Below are positions 10,801-20,282 of a stretch of 64,000 bases of DNA, one piece after another (position 1 is the first letter of the stretch; the number at the start of each line of letters is the position of its first letter). Position numbers and translations under genes: made by a program. Origin of the DNA: Flavobacteriaceae bacterium (GTDB lineage: Bacteria > Bacteroidota > Bacteroidia > Flavobacteriales > Flavobacteriaceae); NCBI GenBank assembly GCA_025800395.1, contig JAOXRU010000119.1:1-64000 (forward strand), read 5' to 3'. Under the pieces are notes generated by a model. It did not search any database. It was not told where the DNA came from and saw only the letters and a list, made by a program, of their open reading frames with translations.

Positions 10801-13800
10801 GACTTATGCTTAGATTGGGTTCAAAACAAGTAGTTTTATCACAATCTTCAGCTTCTGGTCCCGTGGCATCTATAGTCGTTTTACAACCAGTATCTAAAAC
10901 TGCTTCTAAACGGATATCGGTTCCTAACGGAATTTCGCTAATTTCTCCGGAAACCGAAGTATTTCCAACTTCTACTCCCTGTCCATTTATAGCTACTACT
11001 TTAGTCGCGCTAGACAAATATTTTATAATATAATTGGTACCATCTCCTGCACAGCTAATATCTCCTATGGTAAGTGTAGGTGTTGTACATAAAGGACAAG
11101 AAGGCACATCAATGACAGTACTATTGGCGCATCCTGCCAAACTTCCCTTTATACGTATATCTGTACCTCTAGGTATATTATTGATAGAGCCTTTGGCATT
11201 GTCTATACGAAGCCCATCGATAGTATTCCCTTCTAAATCAGTAACTTCTATAACTAAATTTGGAACAGCTACAAAGCCAACCGAATAGGTAAGGGCGTTA
11301 TCTGCATCACAACTTGCAAACAAGTTGCCCAATTTTGGTCCTTTACATTCATCTGCACAAACCTCAGCTGTAGGACTAAATACGGTATTTTCAAATCGAC
11401 AGTCTCCTTGCTGTGCGACAACAACTACATCTGTTCCTACTGGAGCCGTTATCGTATTGCCGTTTATAGTTCCTTGAACGCTACTTACTTCAAAACCTTC
11501 GCTTACAGAGAATTTAACAGCATACATATCATTTCCGATACAAACCGCATTGGTAACGCTAAACTCACCATCATCACAATTTGCATCACAGTGTTCTTGC
11601 GTTAATCCCTTCACTCCAATCTTCATTTCACAATCAATCTCGTTTTTCGCAAATACAGTGATATCTGTTCCTATAGGAATGTTGGTGATTATGCCATCTT
11701 GAGCCTCCCCAACTATTTGCCCTGCATTGTTGCGAGCAAAAACTTTAGCGGCATTACTCAAGAAACTAATACTATAGGTATTTCCTTCTGTACATTGCGC
11801 CTTTCCAACAGAAAGTGTCGTATCGGAACAACTTTGACAAGCATCCACATCAACGGTTACTGCATCACATCCAGCAACTTGTGCCTTGATTCTAACATCT
11901 ATACCTCTTGGTATATTCGATATACTATTCGCTCCTACTACAATTCCATTGATAGGATTATTTTCGGTATCGGTTACAATTACCTCTGCATTTGAAGCAA
12001 GGGTAAATAAGATTTTATAGGTTTCTTCATTCGCATCACAGGATGCTGCACTTATAGAAATTGGTGGATTCCCACAAACATCTGCGCAATTTTCTGGACT
12101 AGAAACGGTTATTTCATTTGTACAATCTCCATTGCTTGCTTTTATAAGGGCATCGGTACCAACTGGCATTCTAAGTATACCATCTGTAAGAACTCCATTG
12201 GCTGGAACTTCTATAGTAGCTCCTGTAATTTCTGATAAGGCTACCTCATAAAAGTTTCCATCTACACAGACTGCTTGTCCTACACTTAGGTTGGGTTTTT
12301 CACAAGTATCTTGACAGTTAGCAGCTGTCAATCCTTTTACATCCATAGAAAGAACACAACCGTTGTTCTTACTGGATTCAATAGTGACATCTACTCCTAG
12401 TGGTATATTACTTATTATACCGTTTATACTAGTATCTCCTACCTCGGAACCATCAGCTCTTTTGGCTACTACATTGGTACCATCGGTATGGTACTGAATG
12501 CTGTAAGATTCACCTAATAAAGCACACTCCAATTCTCCAACAGTAAGTAAGGAAGGTGAACAACTTGGACAACCAATTATTTCTACCTCCTTGGTATTCG
12601 CACAATTGGGGTCTGTAACGGTAAGTCGTATTCCTTGTCCTTTAGGAATATTATCTATGCTTGTTGCTGTTTGTGTTATTCCAGCTATGGCATTTCCATT
12701 GAGATCTGTCACACTTACACTTGTGGTGTTCGCTACGCTAAATGCAACAGAATAAAATTCATTCCCACTATCGCATTGTGCATCTCCTAGGGAAATATTC
12801 GGATTCAAACAAGCGACATCACAATTTTCTGGGCTCTTTATTGAAACCGTTTTAGTACAACTTCCTGCTGTAGCTGTTATAGTTACATCTTGATCTAACG
12901 GCACTGTAAGTACCATTCCATTTAACTGAGCATTTGCATTATCGAAACTTAGCGAAGCTCCTGCAGAAGCAGTTAATTGTACTACATAATTTCCGTTTTC
13001 ACAACGTGGTTGTCCAGCACTAATTTTTAATGCGTCACAATCTGTATTGTTACAATCGACCTCCGTCAAACCGTCAAATTCAATGCTACTCACACATCCA
13101 TTTTGATTGAAGGCTTGCACCACTACTTTCGTTCCAAAAGGAATATCCTTTATTGTTCCTTGTGTTTCTGTATTTCCAACCTTATTTCCATTTTCATCAA
13201 TAGCGATAACCTTTTCGGCATCGGTGGTATATTTTAGATTATACGTATTTCCACCAATATCACAACCGAGATTACCTGCAGTAAGTATTGGTAAATTACA
13301 GGTTGGACATGATGGTACATTGATTTCCACAGCTTCACAATCTCCAACTTCTACTTTTACGATAATATCAGTTCCTCTGGGAATACCTGTTATAGTTCCT
13401 TGAGAAGCATCAACATTTACCGTATTTGGCAGTATCCCACTTACAGCATTAACGCTAACGGTACTATTTTGCGGGTCTCGAAGTTTGAAATTCACCGTAT
13501 AGGTTTCACTATTATCTGCATCGCATATGGCATTCAACACACCTATTGGAGATGTAGAACATATTTGGTCACAATCTAAAGGCGGGCTAACTTCTATGGT
13601 TACTTCGCAATTATCTCCATTGGAGGCTGTTATCTGCAAATTATTTCCGTCTGTAACTGTTATAAGATTTCCATTTCTAGTTCCATTATTTGAAAAACTA
13701 ATAGTTGCTCCAGTATTTTCTGAGAACAAAACATCATATCCTCCACCTTCTCTACAAACTGCTTGTGCCACACTCAATTCAGGCATAAAACAGGCGGTGT

Positions 13801-16800
13801 TTTCACATTGGGCTTGGGTCATACCTGTTACTGAAGTACTCACCGTACACCCTGCTTGTTTGGTGGCCGTAACTATCACATTGGTTCCTAAAGGAATACC
13901 ACTAATCACACCATTTTCTTTGGTGCCTACAACTTGGCCATTGGTATCCAATGCAACCACATTATTGGTATTGGAAACAAAGGAAATATTGTATCCATTA
14001 CCATCCTTATTACACTGCAATGGTCCAACAGCAAGTGCTGGAGTTTGACAACTAGGACAAGCAGTGATATCCATTTCACTTACTTTGTCACATCCCGCAA
14101 GTGTTCCGCGAACTCTAATATCTGTTCCTCTGGGAATATTGGAGATTTTTGTAGCCTCTACCTGAATTCCATCAACGGCATTGCCATTAACATCGGTAAC
14201 TGACAGTTGAATGTTGTCATCACTTTTAGTAAGATTTACACTATAGGTATTGCTATTATCTGCATCACAAGAGGCTGCACCAAAGCTGATTTTTGGTTCT
14301 TCACAATCTTCTACTGTTGTACAATCTACTTTTGGCGCTACCGCTCCAAGTGTGACCGTACAATTTTGACCATTGGTGGCGGTAACAGTAGCTGATCCAA
14401 AGCCCATTACTATCAAAATTCCGTCTTCTATAGTTCCTCCTGTAGCGCTTAGGGTAGCGCCAGTATTTTCTGTTATCTGCACTTTATAGCCCGTAGTACC
14501 ATTGCATATGGAATTACCTATACTTAATTTTGGTTTTACACATTCCAGACTTGGATCGCAATCTTCTGCTGTAAAACCGGTGACGTTTATTTCGGAAACA
14601 CAACCTGATTCTACAAAAGATTGCACCGTAACGTTGGTACCGTGTGGAATATCACTGATCCTACCTTGTACCGAATTATCTCCTACAATATTTCCTGCTT
14701 CATCTCTTGCTATTGTGGTAACCCCATTTGTTGTATTATAATGCACTATATAAGTGTTGCCATCTCCACATTCTAGGTTTCCTGCCGTAAGTGGTGGGGC
14801 ATTACAGGACGGACAAGATTTTACAGTTACTGAGGAAGCAGTACATCCTGCTTCTGATACGGTTACTTTAAGATCTGTTCCTCTAGGAACATTAGTAATG
14901 GTTCCTGCTACTTTGTCTATTGCGATTCCTGCTACCGCACTTCCGTCTAAGGCAGTTGCGGTAACTATCGTATTGTTATCATTAGCATTTCTCACCAGAA
15001 ACTTAACCGTATATGTAGCAGAATCATCTGCATCACAAGAGGTTCCTGTAAGGGAAATACTAGGATTCAAACATGCCTCATTACAGTTTTCTGGAGCTTG
15101 TATCGTCAATTCATCTGAACAAGTTCCATTGGTAGCCGTAATGGTCACCTCATTTAAATTAGGGACGGTAACCACTTGTGTATTGGCGTCTATACTACCG
15201 TTACTCACAGAAATGGTAGCATCCATATTTACAGAAACTTGGACTCTATATCCATCTGAGTTATCATCCAAACAAATGGCCTGTCCACTAGAAAGCTTTG
15301 GCTCGACACAACTTTGGTTTTCACATTCTGCTTGGGTTTTCCCTTTAACAGATATAATTGTCTTACAACCCGCCTCTTTCTCTGCTTCCAATTCTACGTC
15401 TAGACCAAATGGAATATTAGAAATCAGACCTTCTAGATCATAGTTACCTACTATGGTTCCATCGGCTCGACGGGCTACCACCTCAGCATCTGAATCCGCG
15501 GCGTATTCTATTTCATAAGTAGTGTCCGAACACTTAGTATCTACTACAGTCAATAATGGTTTACTACAGTTAGGACAAGCCTTTACAAGTACCTCTGCCT
15601 CTTCACAGTCTCCTGTTTTGGCTTTTACCAATACATCTACACCTCTAGGTATACCGCTTATCCTACCATTGGCAATATTGGTTCCATTTATGGGGTTTCC
15701 TGAAGAATCTGTTACCGTAACTGTGGTATTTTCTCTGGCAACAAAACCAACACTATACGTTAGTTCGTTATTATTATCGCATTCGGCAGTACCCAAACTT
15801 ATAGGCGCTGCCAAACAAGTATCTTCACAATTGATTGGTGCCTCTAAAGTGATTTGTATTTGACAGGCTCCGTTGGTAGCAGTAATTGTAGTAGCGGTAT
15901 TGGCATCAACGGTTATTACACCATCGACTAATGTTCCTTGAGAAATAGCAATGGTAGCTCCAGTTGTTTCGGTGATTTTTGCTTGATAACCGTTCTCTCT
16001 ACAAATAGCTTGTCCCACCACAAGCTTGGGCTGCTCACAATCTACTGAATCATCACATTGGGCATTAGTTAATCCATCTATCTTCATAGTTGTTGCACAG
16101 CCAATACCAGTTGCAGCCTCTACTATTACATTCTCTCCCAAAGGGATGTTTGTAACTTCGCTATTGGCCATATCTATATTTCCAACTGCATTTCCAACTG
16201 CATTAGTAACTTTAATATCTTGTGCATTGGATTGGAAAATGAAGCTATAGGTTCCTCCATTTTCACAAGATAAATCCCCAACAGTAAGCAAAGGGGTTTG
16301 ACAAAACGGACAAGCAGGAACGGTAACCACAAACTCTTGATTACATCCCTCTCTCTGCGCTTTTACAATGATATCAACACCTCTTGGTATATTGCTGATC
16401 CTTCCATTATTAGTGTCGATCTGTACTCCTGCTATTGCATTTCCATTGGTGTCTTCTACACTTACTGTCGTATTGGATATTGTTTTAAACGGAACAGCAT
16501 AAACGCTTCCATTTGGATCGCAAATTGCCGCTCCCAAGGCTACACTAGGATTCCCACAAGGATCATTGCAATTGATAGGTCTGTCGACACCCATGGTAAC
16601 CGTACAAGCCCCGTTACTAGCTGTAATGGTAGCACTAGCATTTGCTTCAGGAATCTGCCAAACACCATTCACTATATTTCCAGAAGAAACATTCAGCGTG
16701 GCACCATCAGAAGAATTTACGATTACCTCATAAAAATCGCCATTACATATGGGTTGACTTACCCTCAAATCGGGTACTTCACAGTTGAGAGTACCATCGC

Positions 16801-17563
16801 ACTGTTGCTGTGTCAGACCATTTATAGCAATAGTTGTGGTACACCCACCTGCGGTGGAGGCTATAAGATTAAAATTTGTTCCAAATGGTATACCCGAAAT
16901 CACTCCAGCTACACTATTATCTCCTACAGTAGTACCGTCGTTTGTTCTTGCACTAACAGGCTGATCTGAAAAGTAGAACAGACTAAATGTACTGCTACTG
17001 CTATCACAAGTCAATTCCCCAGTATTGAGAATTGGTCGTTTACACAAGCTTGTGGATGTTCGCTCCGATATCTCTCCTTCTGAATTTACATTTGGATTGG
17101 TAGAGGAAACACTTGCACTCATCACTATATCATTTACTCCTATAGCAGAATTTTCTAAAACTTCTAAAGGAACAACAGCTGTTACACCTGTATTGGCAGG
17201 AAATAATACGGATTGGGTAAATACTAGCTCTCCCTCGGCACTGTTATAAGAAGCCGTAAAGAAATCTAAAATATTTCCTAATCCTTCTATTTCTTGGAAG
17301 GTGATGAGGCTTACATCGCCATCCTTTAACCCAATTTTTTCTAGTTCTAAAGTGATCCTCAATACTGGTTGTCCATTATTCAATGGTATATCCAATCCGG
17401 TAATTTCACTGAAGGCGAAACTAAATTCACCTTCCCCATTTTCCTCCACAGGAGGAAGAACGCTAGGTTCAAAACCGTCTAGAGGTGTTACGACCACAGA
17501 TTGCGCCATAAGGCCCTGACCCAATAGCCAAAATACCAACAGTAATCTAAGTGCTTTTTTCAT
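4817..17563 (-). CDS. Giant repetitive cell-surface adhesin (SprB-like organisation) with type-B T9SS sorting domain
   Basis: 4248 aa; signal peptide; tandem Cys-containing modules; cadherin/Big_9-like repeats ('VLTNDxVxG...FxYxVCDGxNPAxCD'); TSP3-type Ca-binding repeats ('DCDGDGVSNGKEIEDKTDPSDGC'); C-terminus 'ENGIVTPNNDGINDYIHINNIESFKNNKVEVFNRWGVKVFEAEGY...GTYFYIITY' (gliding-motility-associated C-terminal domain type). Confidence 0.93.
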   Translation of the reverse strand: MKKALRLLLVFWLLGQGLMAQSVVVTPLDGFEPSVLPPVEENGEGEFSFAFSEITGLDIPLNNGQPVLRITLELEKIGLKDGDVSLITFQEIEGLGNILDFFTASYNSAEGELVFTQSVLFPANTGVTAVVPLEVLENSAIGVNDIVMSASVSSTNPNVNSEGEISERTSTSLCKRPILNTGELTCDSSSSTFSLFYFSDQPVSARTNDGTTVGDNSVAGVISGIPFGTNFNLIASTAGGCTTTIAINGLTQQQCDGTLNCEVPDLRVSQPICNGDFYEVIVNSSDGATLNVSSGNIVNGVWQIPEANASATITASNGACTVTMGVDRPINCNDPCGNPSVALGAAICDPNGSVYAVPFKTISNTTVSVEDTNGNAIAGVQIDTNNGRISNIPRGVDIIVKAQREGCNQEFVVTVPACPFCQTPLLTVGDLSCENGGTYSFIFQSNAQDIKVTNAVGNAVGNIDMANSEVTNIPLGENVIVEAATGIGCATTMKIDGLTNAQCDDSVDCEQPKLVVGQAICRENGYQAKITETTGATIAISQGTLVDGVITVDANTATTITATNGACQIQITLEAPINCEDTCLAAPISLGTAECDNNNELTYSVGFVARENTTVTVTDSSGNPINGTNIANGRISGIPRGVDVLVKAKTGDCEEAEVLVKACPNCSKPLLTVVDTKCSDTTYEIEYAADSDAEVVARRADGTIVGNYDLEGLISNIPFGLDVELEAEKEAGCKTIISVKGKTQAECENQSCVEPKLSSGQAICLDDNSDGYRVQVSVNMDATISVSNGSIDANTQVVTVPNLNEVTITATNGTCSDELTIQAPENCNEACLNPSISLTGTSCDADDSATYTVKFLVRNANDNNTIVTATALDGSAVAGIAIDKVAGTITNVPRGTDLKVTVSEAGCTASSVTVKSCPSCNAPPLTAGNLECGDGNTYIVHYNTTNGVTTIARDEAGNIVGDNSVQGRISDIPHGTNVTVQSFVESGCVSEINVTGFTAEDCDPSLECVKPKLSIGNSICNGTTGYKVQITENTGATLSATGGTIEDGILIVMGFGSATVTATNGQNCTVTLGAVAPKVDCTTVEDCEEPKISFGAASCDADNSNTYSVNLTKSDDNIQLSVTDVNGNAVDGIQVEATKISNIPRGTDIRVRGTLAGCDKVSEMDITACPSCQTPALAVGPLQCNKDGNGYNISFVSNTNNVVALDTNGQVVGTKENGVISGIPLGTNVIVTATKQAGCTVSTSVTGMTQAQCENTACFMPELSVAQAVCREGGGYDVLFSENTGATISFSNNGTRNGNLITVTDGNNLQITASNGDNCEVTIEVSPPLDCDQICSTSPIGVLNAICDADNSETYTVNFKLRDPQNSTVSVNAVSGILPNTVNVDASQGTITGIPRGTDIIVKVEVGDCEAVEINVPSCPTCNLPILTAGNLGCDIGGNTYNLKYTTDAEKVIAIDENGNKVGNTETQGTIKDIPFGTKVVVQAFNQNGCVSSIEFDGLTEVDCNNTDCDALKISAGQPRCENGNYVVQLTASAGASLSFDNANAQLNGMVLTVPLDQDVTITATAGSCTKTVSIKSPENCDVACLNPNISLGDAQCDSGNEFYSVAFSVANTTSVSVTDLNGNAIAGITQTATSIDNIPKGQGIRLTVTDPNCANTKEVEIIGCPSCSPSLLTVGELECALLGESYSIQYHTDGTNVVAKRADGSEVGDTSINGIISNIPLGVDVTIESSKNNGCVLSMDVKGLTAANCQDTCEKPNLSVGQAVCVDGNFYEVALSEITGATIEVPANGVLTDGILRMPVGTDALIKASNGDCTNEITVSSPENCADVCGNPPISISAASCDANEETYKILFTLASNAEVIVTDTENNPINGIVVGANSISNIPRGIDVRIKAQVAGCDAVTVDVDACQSCSDTTLSVGKAQCTEGNTYSISFLSNAAKVFARNNAGQIVGEAQDGIITNIPIGTDITVFAKNEIDCEMKIGVKGLTQEHCDANCDDGEFSVTNAVCIGNDMYAVKFSVSEGFEVSSVQGTINGNTITAPVGTDVVVVAQQGDCRFENTVFSPTAEVCADECKGPKLGNLFASCDADNALTYSVGFVAVPNLVIEVTDLEGNTIDGLRIDNAKGSINNIPRGTDIRIKGSLAGCANSTVIDVPSCPLCTTPTLTIGDISCAGDGTNYIIKYLSSATKVVAINGQGVEVGNTSVSGEISEIPLGTDIRLEAVLDTGCKTTIDATGPEAEDCDKTTCFEPNLSISQPLCDGDNYTLVITETTGAVLQASVGNIENNILVVPVGNDVIVTASNGDCTISLEATSPENCNSSCANAPITIGAASCDTDRDTYSVVFQMEIGTVISVTDTENNAIAGIQVNEANGTIRNIPRGMDIKVTAKKGDCNEITTIVKACPICTSPILSAGDLECELNSNTYRLTYITDAKYIKAINVANGEQVGELHRELSQIRGIPHGTNIELVASNQQGCETKLAVTGYTADRCKAVCESPDLSISSTLCRIDNGQVVGYEVLFDADAAAQITVDGGTRTGNKVVVDGNGSVSITATIGDCSTTMGTDAPDDCDVTNTCSDKPFALVLANCSDAGDGTYTIKFLSKANTTITVTDSSGNPIPNVPAPANGIIERIPSGMDIVVHATEQGCEPRRTPIKGKTCIASTIAIDDINNTLKNVAVSGNVLTNDRVGEGKSKMVQVPSGQQEIVITSDTGVQITLKSDGSYTYVPNRNFVGSDFFDYTVCDDSTPPLCDTARVFIEVIDIQDPNENDAPTANNDNLLTEENSPLTANILANDFDPEGDNLTIQETNLTTQQGVQVTLNADGSFTYTPETNFVGDDSFSYTICDTANPANCDSAMVFIKVIPNEGNITVANDDAYIGIGSNPITANVLDNDFDPEGNVQVVNTTLVVAASNGEVTIAANGAFSYQPNDGFAGSDSFVYEVIDDGNPIAMDQATVYLTVNMSSTIAVDDINNVFEGQVAIGNVLTNDIVAGSSKSVRIPSGGITSTNGVEIVINTNGNYEYKAGSDAGGTVDTFVYEVCDGADPANCDSATVTIKILHSTLEDNHAPIANADTANTYAGVAVGGNVMSNDFDPDGDAIQVTTITVTTSSGVDVNIDAATGKYTYTPKNGFIGKDSFSYTVCEVASGGLCDTAKVTITVIPSNGENKTFANDDAYFRLGNGDISGNVLDNDFDPEGDAQTVITAAVEVPLNGSLVLNADGSFVYTVNPSYVGADKFVYRVCDNGNPQACDLATVYLTIKMGTTVAIDDINSIFMDETATGNVLTNDVVAGDVKTVTTNSVTSAQGVAVSITEDGTYIYTPPTGYIGGDTFAYTVCDGSNPAVCDEAVVHIQVLPEPGDETNSPPIANTDTAKTLMDIAINGNVLSNDFDPDGDAIISKPVTNSNIASKQGAKIVLQENGNFSYEPVPGFIGQDTFEYILEDDANPKNTAKGLVVVTVFPLDRGNSTFANDDAYLTFAGKIVKENVLLNDFDPEGNTQTVNTTPVVAPQNGTLVLNNDGSFEYMPNPGSSGTDQFVYQVCDDGSEQACDQATVYLVADPTACELPTLSAGIVSCNGSTYEVGFVTNGSVSASAGSVDLENKRIINIPLGADVVITASQNGDCSTDITVKAPGSCPTECTMPKLFLGNPVCEGNNTYKVAISETTGAALTLSAGATLDASQKVITASVGTNISVTAKNGNCEVVMELNSPLDCSVTCTTPVISFSGTECAEVEGGNYIVNFVANINATVNADKGSLSFDNTTGIGSVIVPFDQGAVTIKASTEDCDEISTTIDACSDVPNQCPGLNLVISDPLCESLNGNIYSVSFSVTPGTTIIVTGGTYNENTNSITASLGNDIIINAELNGCEITRRVTSPQDCSDACLVKPLNVETVECTSTSTYSVNFTSSLPNATFLPSAGTLQGNSVVNIPNGTDLSILVQIPGCADKTVIVPNTLWGALDCDGDGVSNGKEIEDKTDPSDGCSYLKASQDITKVSEDWRALDCDGDGENNGDEVDNNTDPLNGCDNTDKELPPSDGENYDAWAALDCDGDGLNNGEEASGIDSADTAIEAKTTTDPYKPDTDGDGVTDGRESTDDTDPKDPCSFIKESQTLTPTADWNALDCDGDGVNNGDEIEDGTDPLDPCDSIGGTPPPGAACDIEIENGIVTPNNDGINDYIHINNIESFKNNKVEVFNRWGVKVFEAEGYDNNAVKFEGRSNARATLSADDLLPTGTYFYIITYQKKGEEVVLQGYLYINL
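5110..5720 (-). repeat. Thrombospondin type-3-like Ca-binding repeats preceding the C-terminal sorting domain
   Basis: DCDGDGVSNGKEIEDKTDPSDGC, DCDGDGENNGDEVDNNTDPLNGC, DCDGDGLNNGEEAS, DTDGDGVTDGRESTDDTDPKDPC, DCDGDGVNNGDEIEDGTDPLDPC. Confidence 0.9.
6890..9600 (-). repeat. Array of cadherin-like/Big_9-type repeats within the adhesin gene
   Basis: Repeated 'NDxDPEGDxxxV...GxxxxNxDGSFxYxPxxxFxGxDxFxYxVCD...CDxAxVxIxV'. Confidence 0.85.
9600..17050 (-). repeat. About ten tandem ~745-bp (~248-aa) three-module super-repeats encoded in the adhesin gene
   Basis: The conserved CPxC-type junction recurs near 16310, 15570, 14810, 14060, 13305, 12568, 11838, 11095 and 10360 (spacing ~730-760 bp), each between 'IPRGTDIxVKA' and 'LTVGxLxC' modules. 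Confidence 0.85.
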
Positions 17564-17868
17564 AATTCTCTTACCTTATACAAATCATTGACATCTCAAT
17601 TATTCTGATATTTGAGATTTCATTTCTATTACTATTTATGTTTTAAAAAAATCAATTTTATTAAGAATATTATACTTATACATAGCCTATAGACGACTAT
17701 AATTAGAAATCATTCTTTAAATTTAACAAATATTACCTTACTTAGTATCTAATATTTATTTGTTTTTTCCGTAGTCTCACGACTATATGGATAAATAATA
17801 AAATGTTGGATGGGAGAAAATTATTGTTTTACTTATCTATGTAGTTGTACCTCAAAAAAGTACTTCTT

Positions 17869-19374
17869 TCAATTGTTTTCATAATAAAAAACAACTAAAT
17901 CTATATCATTATTTTTATTTATTTGGCCTCCTGATGCATTCATAATAGCAGACTTCAGTGTAAACTGGCCATTAGTATTATCTCGTGGTTTTAATTTTGC
18001 ATTTATCCCTATATGAGAAGTTCCATTTCTTGGAAATTTACCTTGATCTCCTATATATATAAAATTCTGGCTTATACCAGTGGAACCTATGTATCGCCAA
18101 TTACTATTATCTAATTCAATTCCACCAAGAACTTCCATTGATTCATCGAAATTTATCTCCATAAAATCTATATATGAAAATCGCACCTCTATAGGCTTGC
18201 TATCTGGAAGTGGATATGCATCGTTTAGTTCGCTAACCTGAATCACAAAATCTACATTTGTTTCTGCCCCGCTAGCTACTGTAACTCCTGTTCTCATTTT
18301 CAGACTATAATCCGGCATAGGGATGCAAACATTAATTCCAGAAAATTGTATATAATTTATATTCGGAAGTTCATAAGATGCCGAAATTACCCGACCATTA
18401 ACTGCTATTATTTGAGATCCATCATTGTATTTCGCTACATCCGAATTGTAATATTCCAAACCATCATCATTATCTGCATATTCATCATCATATGCCTCAT
18501 CTGCATCTCCACAGCCATCGTTATCGGAATCTAAATCTTGAAAATTGGGTAAACCATCATTATCGGTATCGATATTTTTTTCGACGGCATCCAAAATACC
18601 GTCATTATCGGCATCTTCATCCCAATGATCGAATATCCCGTCTTCATCTGTATCTATACCATTACAACCCAAGGTCATATCTGTATAAGAGCCTATTTCT
18701 AATTTCAGTTTTATATCATCTGCTTGTTTTGCAGGTATAATTGGCCATTTTCCGCAATGTGCACCTTCTTCTACTTCCAACGAAATGAAAAAAGTCATTA
18801 CATCGGAGGTTGGAATCACTAACTTTGTGAAAGTCGTATTGCCCTCATAAGATGCATGCTCAAAATGCAATTCCGGACCTTTAACCCTAAGTCTAGCTGC
18901 TATGTCCGATATTTTTGATGTCTGTATATTAAAGGACACTTCTACGGCTTGTCCTTTTTTCAAATTCGAAAATGTAATGCTTGATGTGTCTTGCCATTGT
19001 ACATCTCCTGTAACACTATTGGTAAATACATGTGTGCCAGTTGTACTATTAAAGCTATACGAAGTATCCGCACCTCCTTGAAAACAATCTATTAGCGGCT
19101 GCGGTTTTAAACTAGTATAGGTTTGCATAGCTACAGCTACAGTTTCTCCAGTACAAGGAAGTGCTCCTTCCTCATCGTTTGGAATACCATCACCATCACA
19201 ATCTATAGCCACAATGCCCCCCTGACATTGAGCATATGCATGACTTCCAAACATCATCATCGTAAACACCAAAACAAGAAAATACACAGATTTCTTGGTT
19301 TCTATTACATACATTTTTTTAAGGCTTTGCATGGAATTATGCTTCATCAATTGGTTTTGGTTATTCTTATTCAA
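17869..19374 (-). CDS. Secreted protein with TSP3-type repeats and a C-terminal domain shared with the next gene
   Basis: 501 aa; signal peptide; '[25 protein letters not shown]', '[50 protein letters not shown]'. Confidence 0.85.
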   Translation of the reverse strand: MNKNNQNQLMKHNSMQSLKKMYVIETKKSVYFLVLVFTMMMFGSHAYAQCQGGIVAIDCDGDGIPNDEEGALPCTGETVAVAMQTYTSLKPQPLIDCFQGGADTSYSFNSTTGTHVFTNSVTGDVQWQDTSSITFSNLKKGQAVEVSFNIQTSKISDIAARLRVKGPELHFEHASYEGNTTFTKLVIPTSDVMTFFISLEVEEGAHCGKWPIIPAKQADDIKLKLEIGSYTDMTLGCNGIDTDEDGIFDHWDEDADNDGILDAVEKNIDTDNDGLPNFQDLDSDNDGCGDADEAYDDEYADNDDGLEYYNSDVAKYNDGSQIIAVNGRVISASYELPNINYIQFSGINVCIPMPDYSLKMRTGVTVASGAETNVDFVIQVSELNDAYPLPDSKPIEVRFSYIDFMEINFDESMEVLGGIELDNSNWRYIGSTGISQNFIYIGDQGKFPRNGTSHIGINAKLKPRDNTNGQFTLKSAIMNASGGQINKNNDIDLVVFYYENN

Positions 19375-19572
19375 TTTTTATGCTTATAAACAAATTTACA
19401 ATCGCACACCTATAATTTCCTACAAATACTACAGATTACTTCTAATTGTAGATCAAATTAAATTTACTGTCGTTGAATGGTTCAAATGCATCTTTTAACT
19501 TATGTTTGTGCTCTCCTTTATTTATTGTTTCTTATTTGGATACGAAAATTTCCTTCTAATCTGCTCCTCGCA

Positions 19573-20148
19573 CTATTGGAAAGTAACCCTAACGCTATCG
19601 CTATCGTTGTTTCTATTGGTCTGTCCACCAGAATTTGCTTTTAAACTAGCCTTTAGACTAAAGCTTACTTCTTTCTGAGTCTTATCCTGATATTTTGCCT
19701 GTATTCCTATAATTTGATAAGATCCCGATGGAAACCCAGTTTTACCATCCTTATATAATAAGGTGTAATAAATTGGATGATTATCCTCAAAAATCCATTT
19801 ATCATTTTTTATGTCGCTTCCTTCTAGCTTCTGCAGATCTGTTTGAAAAGATAATTGAAGATGGGCAATTCTTGGAATCCGTATTTCTATAGGCGCACCA
19901 AGCCCACTAGGTTTTTGGTTTAGCTCTTTAATTTCCAACAATATATTAAAGGTGCTTTTGGCGAGATCCAAATGAAAATTGTCTTGCAATATGGCCAATT
20001 GATAATCCGGATTCTTATCCTCTTTATTTTTACTCTGTGCATGACCATGGCCAGAAAGCATACTTGCCATAATAATAGTCAACAGATAACTTATAGATAA
20101 TTTCATACTTAGACTGATCTTTTGTGCAAAATAATTGCAAATTAGCAT
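19573..20148 (-). CDS. Hypothetical secreted protein
   Basis: 191 aa; signal peptide; C-terminus resembles that of the 501-aa protein. Confidence 0.75.
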   Translation of the reverse strand: MLICNYFAQKISLSMKLSISYLLTIIMASMLSGHGHAQSKNKEDKNPDYQLAILQDNFHLDLAKSTFNILLEIKELNQKPSGLGAPIEIRIPRIAHLQLSFQTDLQKLEGSDIKNDKWIFEDNHPIYYTLLYKDGKTGFPSGSYQIIGIQAKYQDKTQKEVSFSLKASLKANSGGQTNRNNDSDSVRVTFQ

Positions 20149-20282
20149 TTGTGTTTACTAACCTAAATAAATCATAAAGTAATTCGAAAAATCTTTCCTT
20201 GAAATACCAAATTGTATCGACGACTCTACAAGCCTCTTAGATAAGCTGAAACTGTGTTATGTCCTAAATAAATATTCTGAAT

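Noticed and set aside
5082-17519. Many plus-strand ORFs of 60-230 aa opposite the adhesin gene
   Set aside because: Antisense shadow ORFs of a low-complexity repetitive gene; their translations show no domain-like features.
17788-17850. Possible seventh operator (TTGTTT-N15-TTGTAC, 21-bp period) upstream of the giant adhesin
   Set aside because: Half-sites are degenerate and no -7 box occurs at the 27-bp position; it may be chance in AT-rich DNA.
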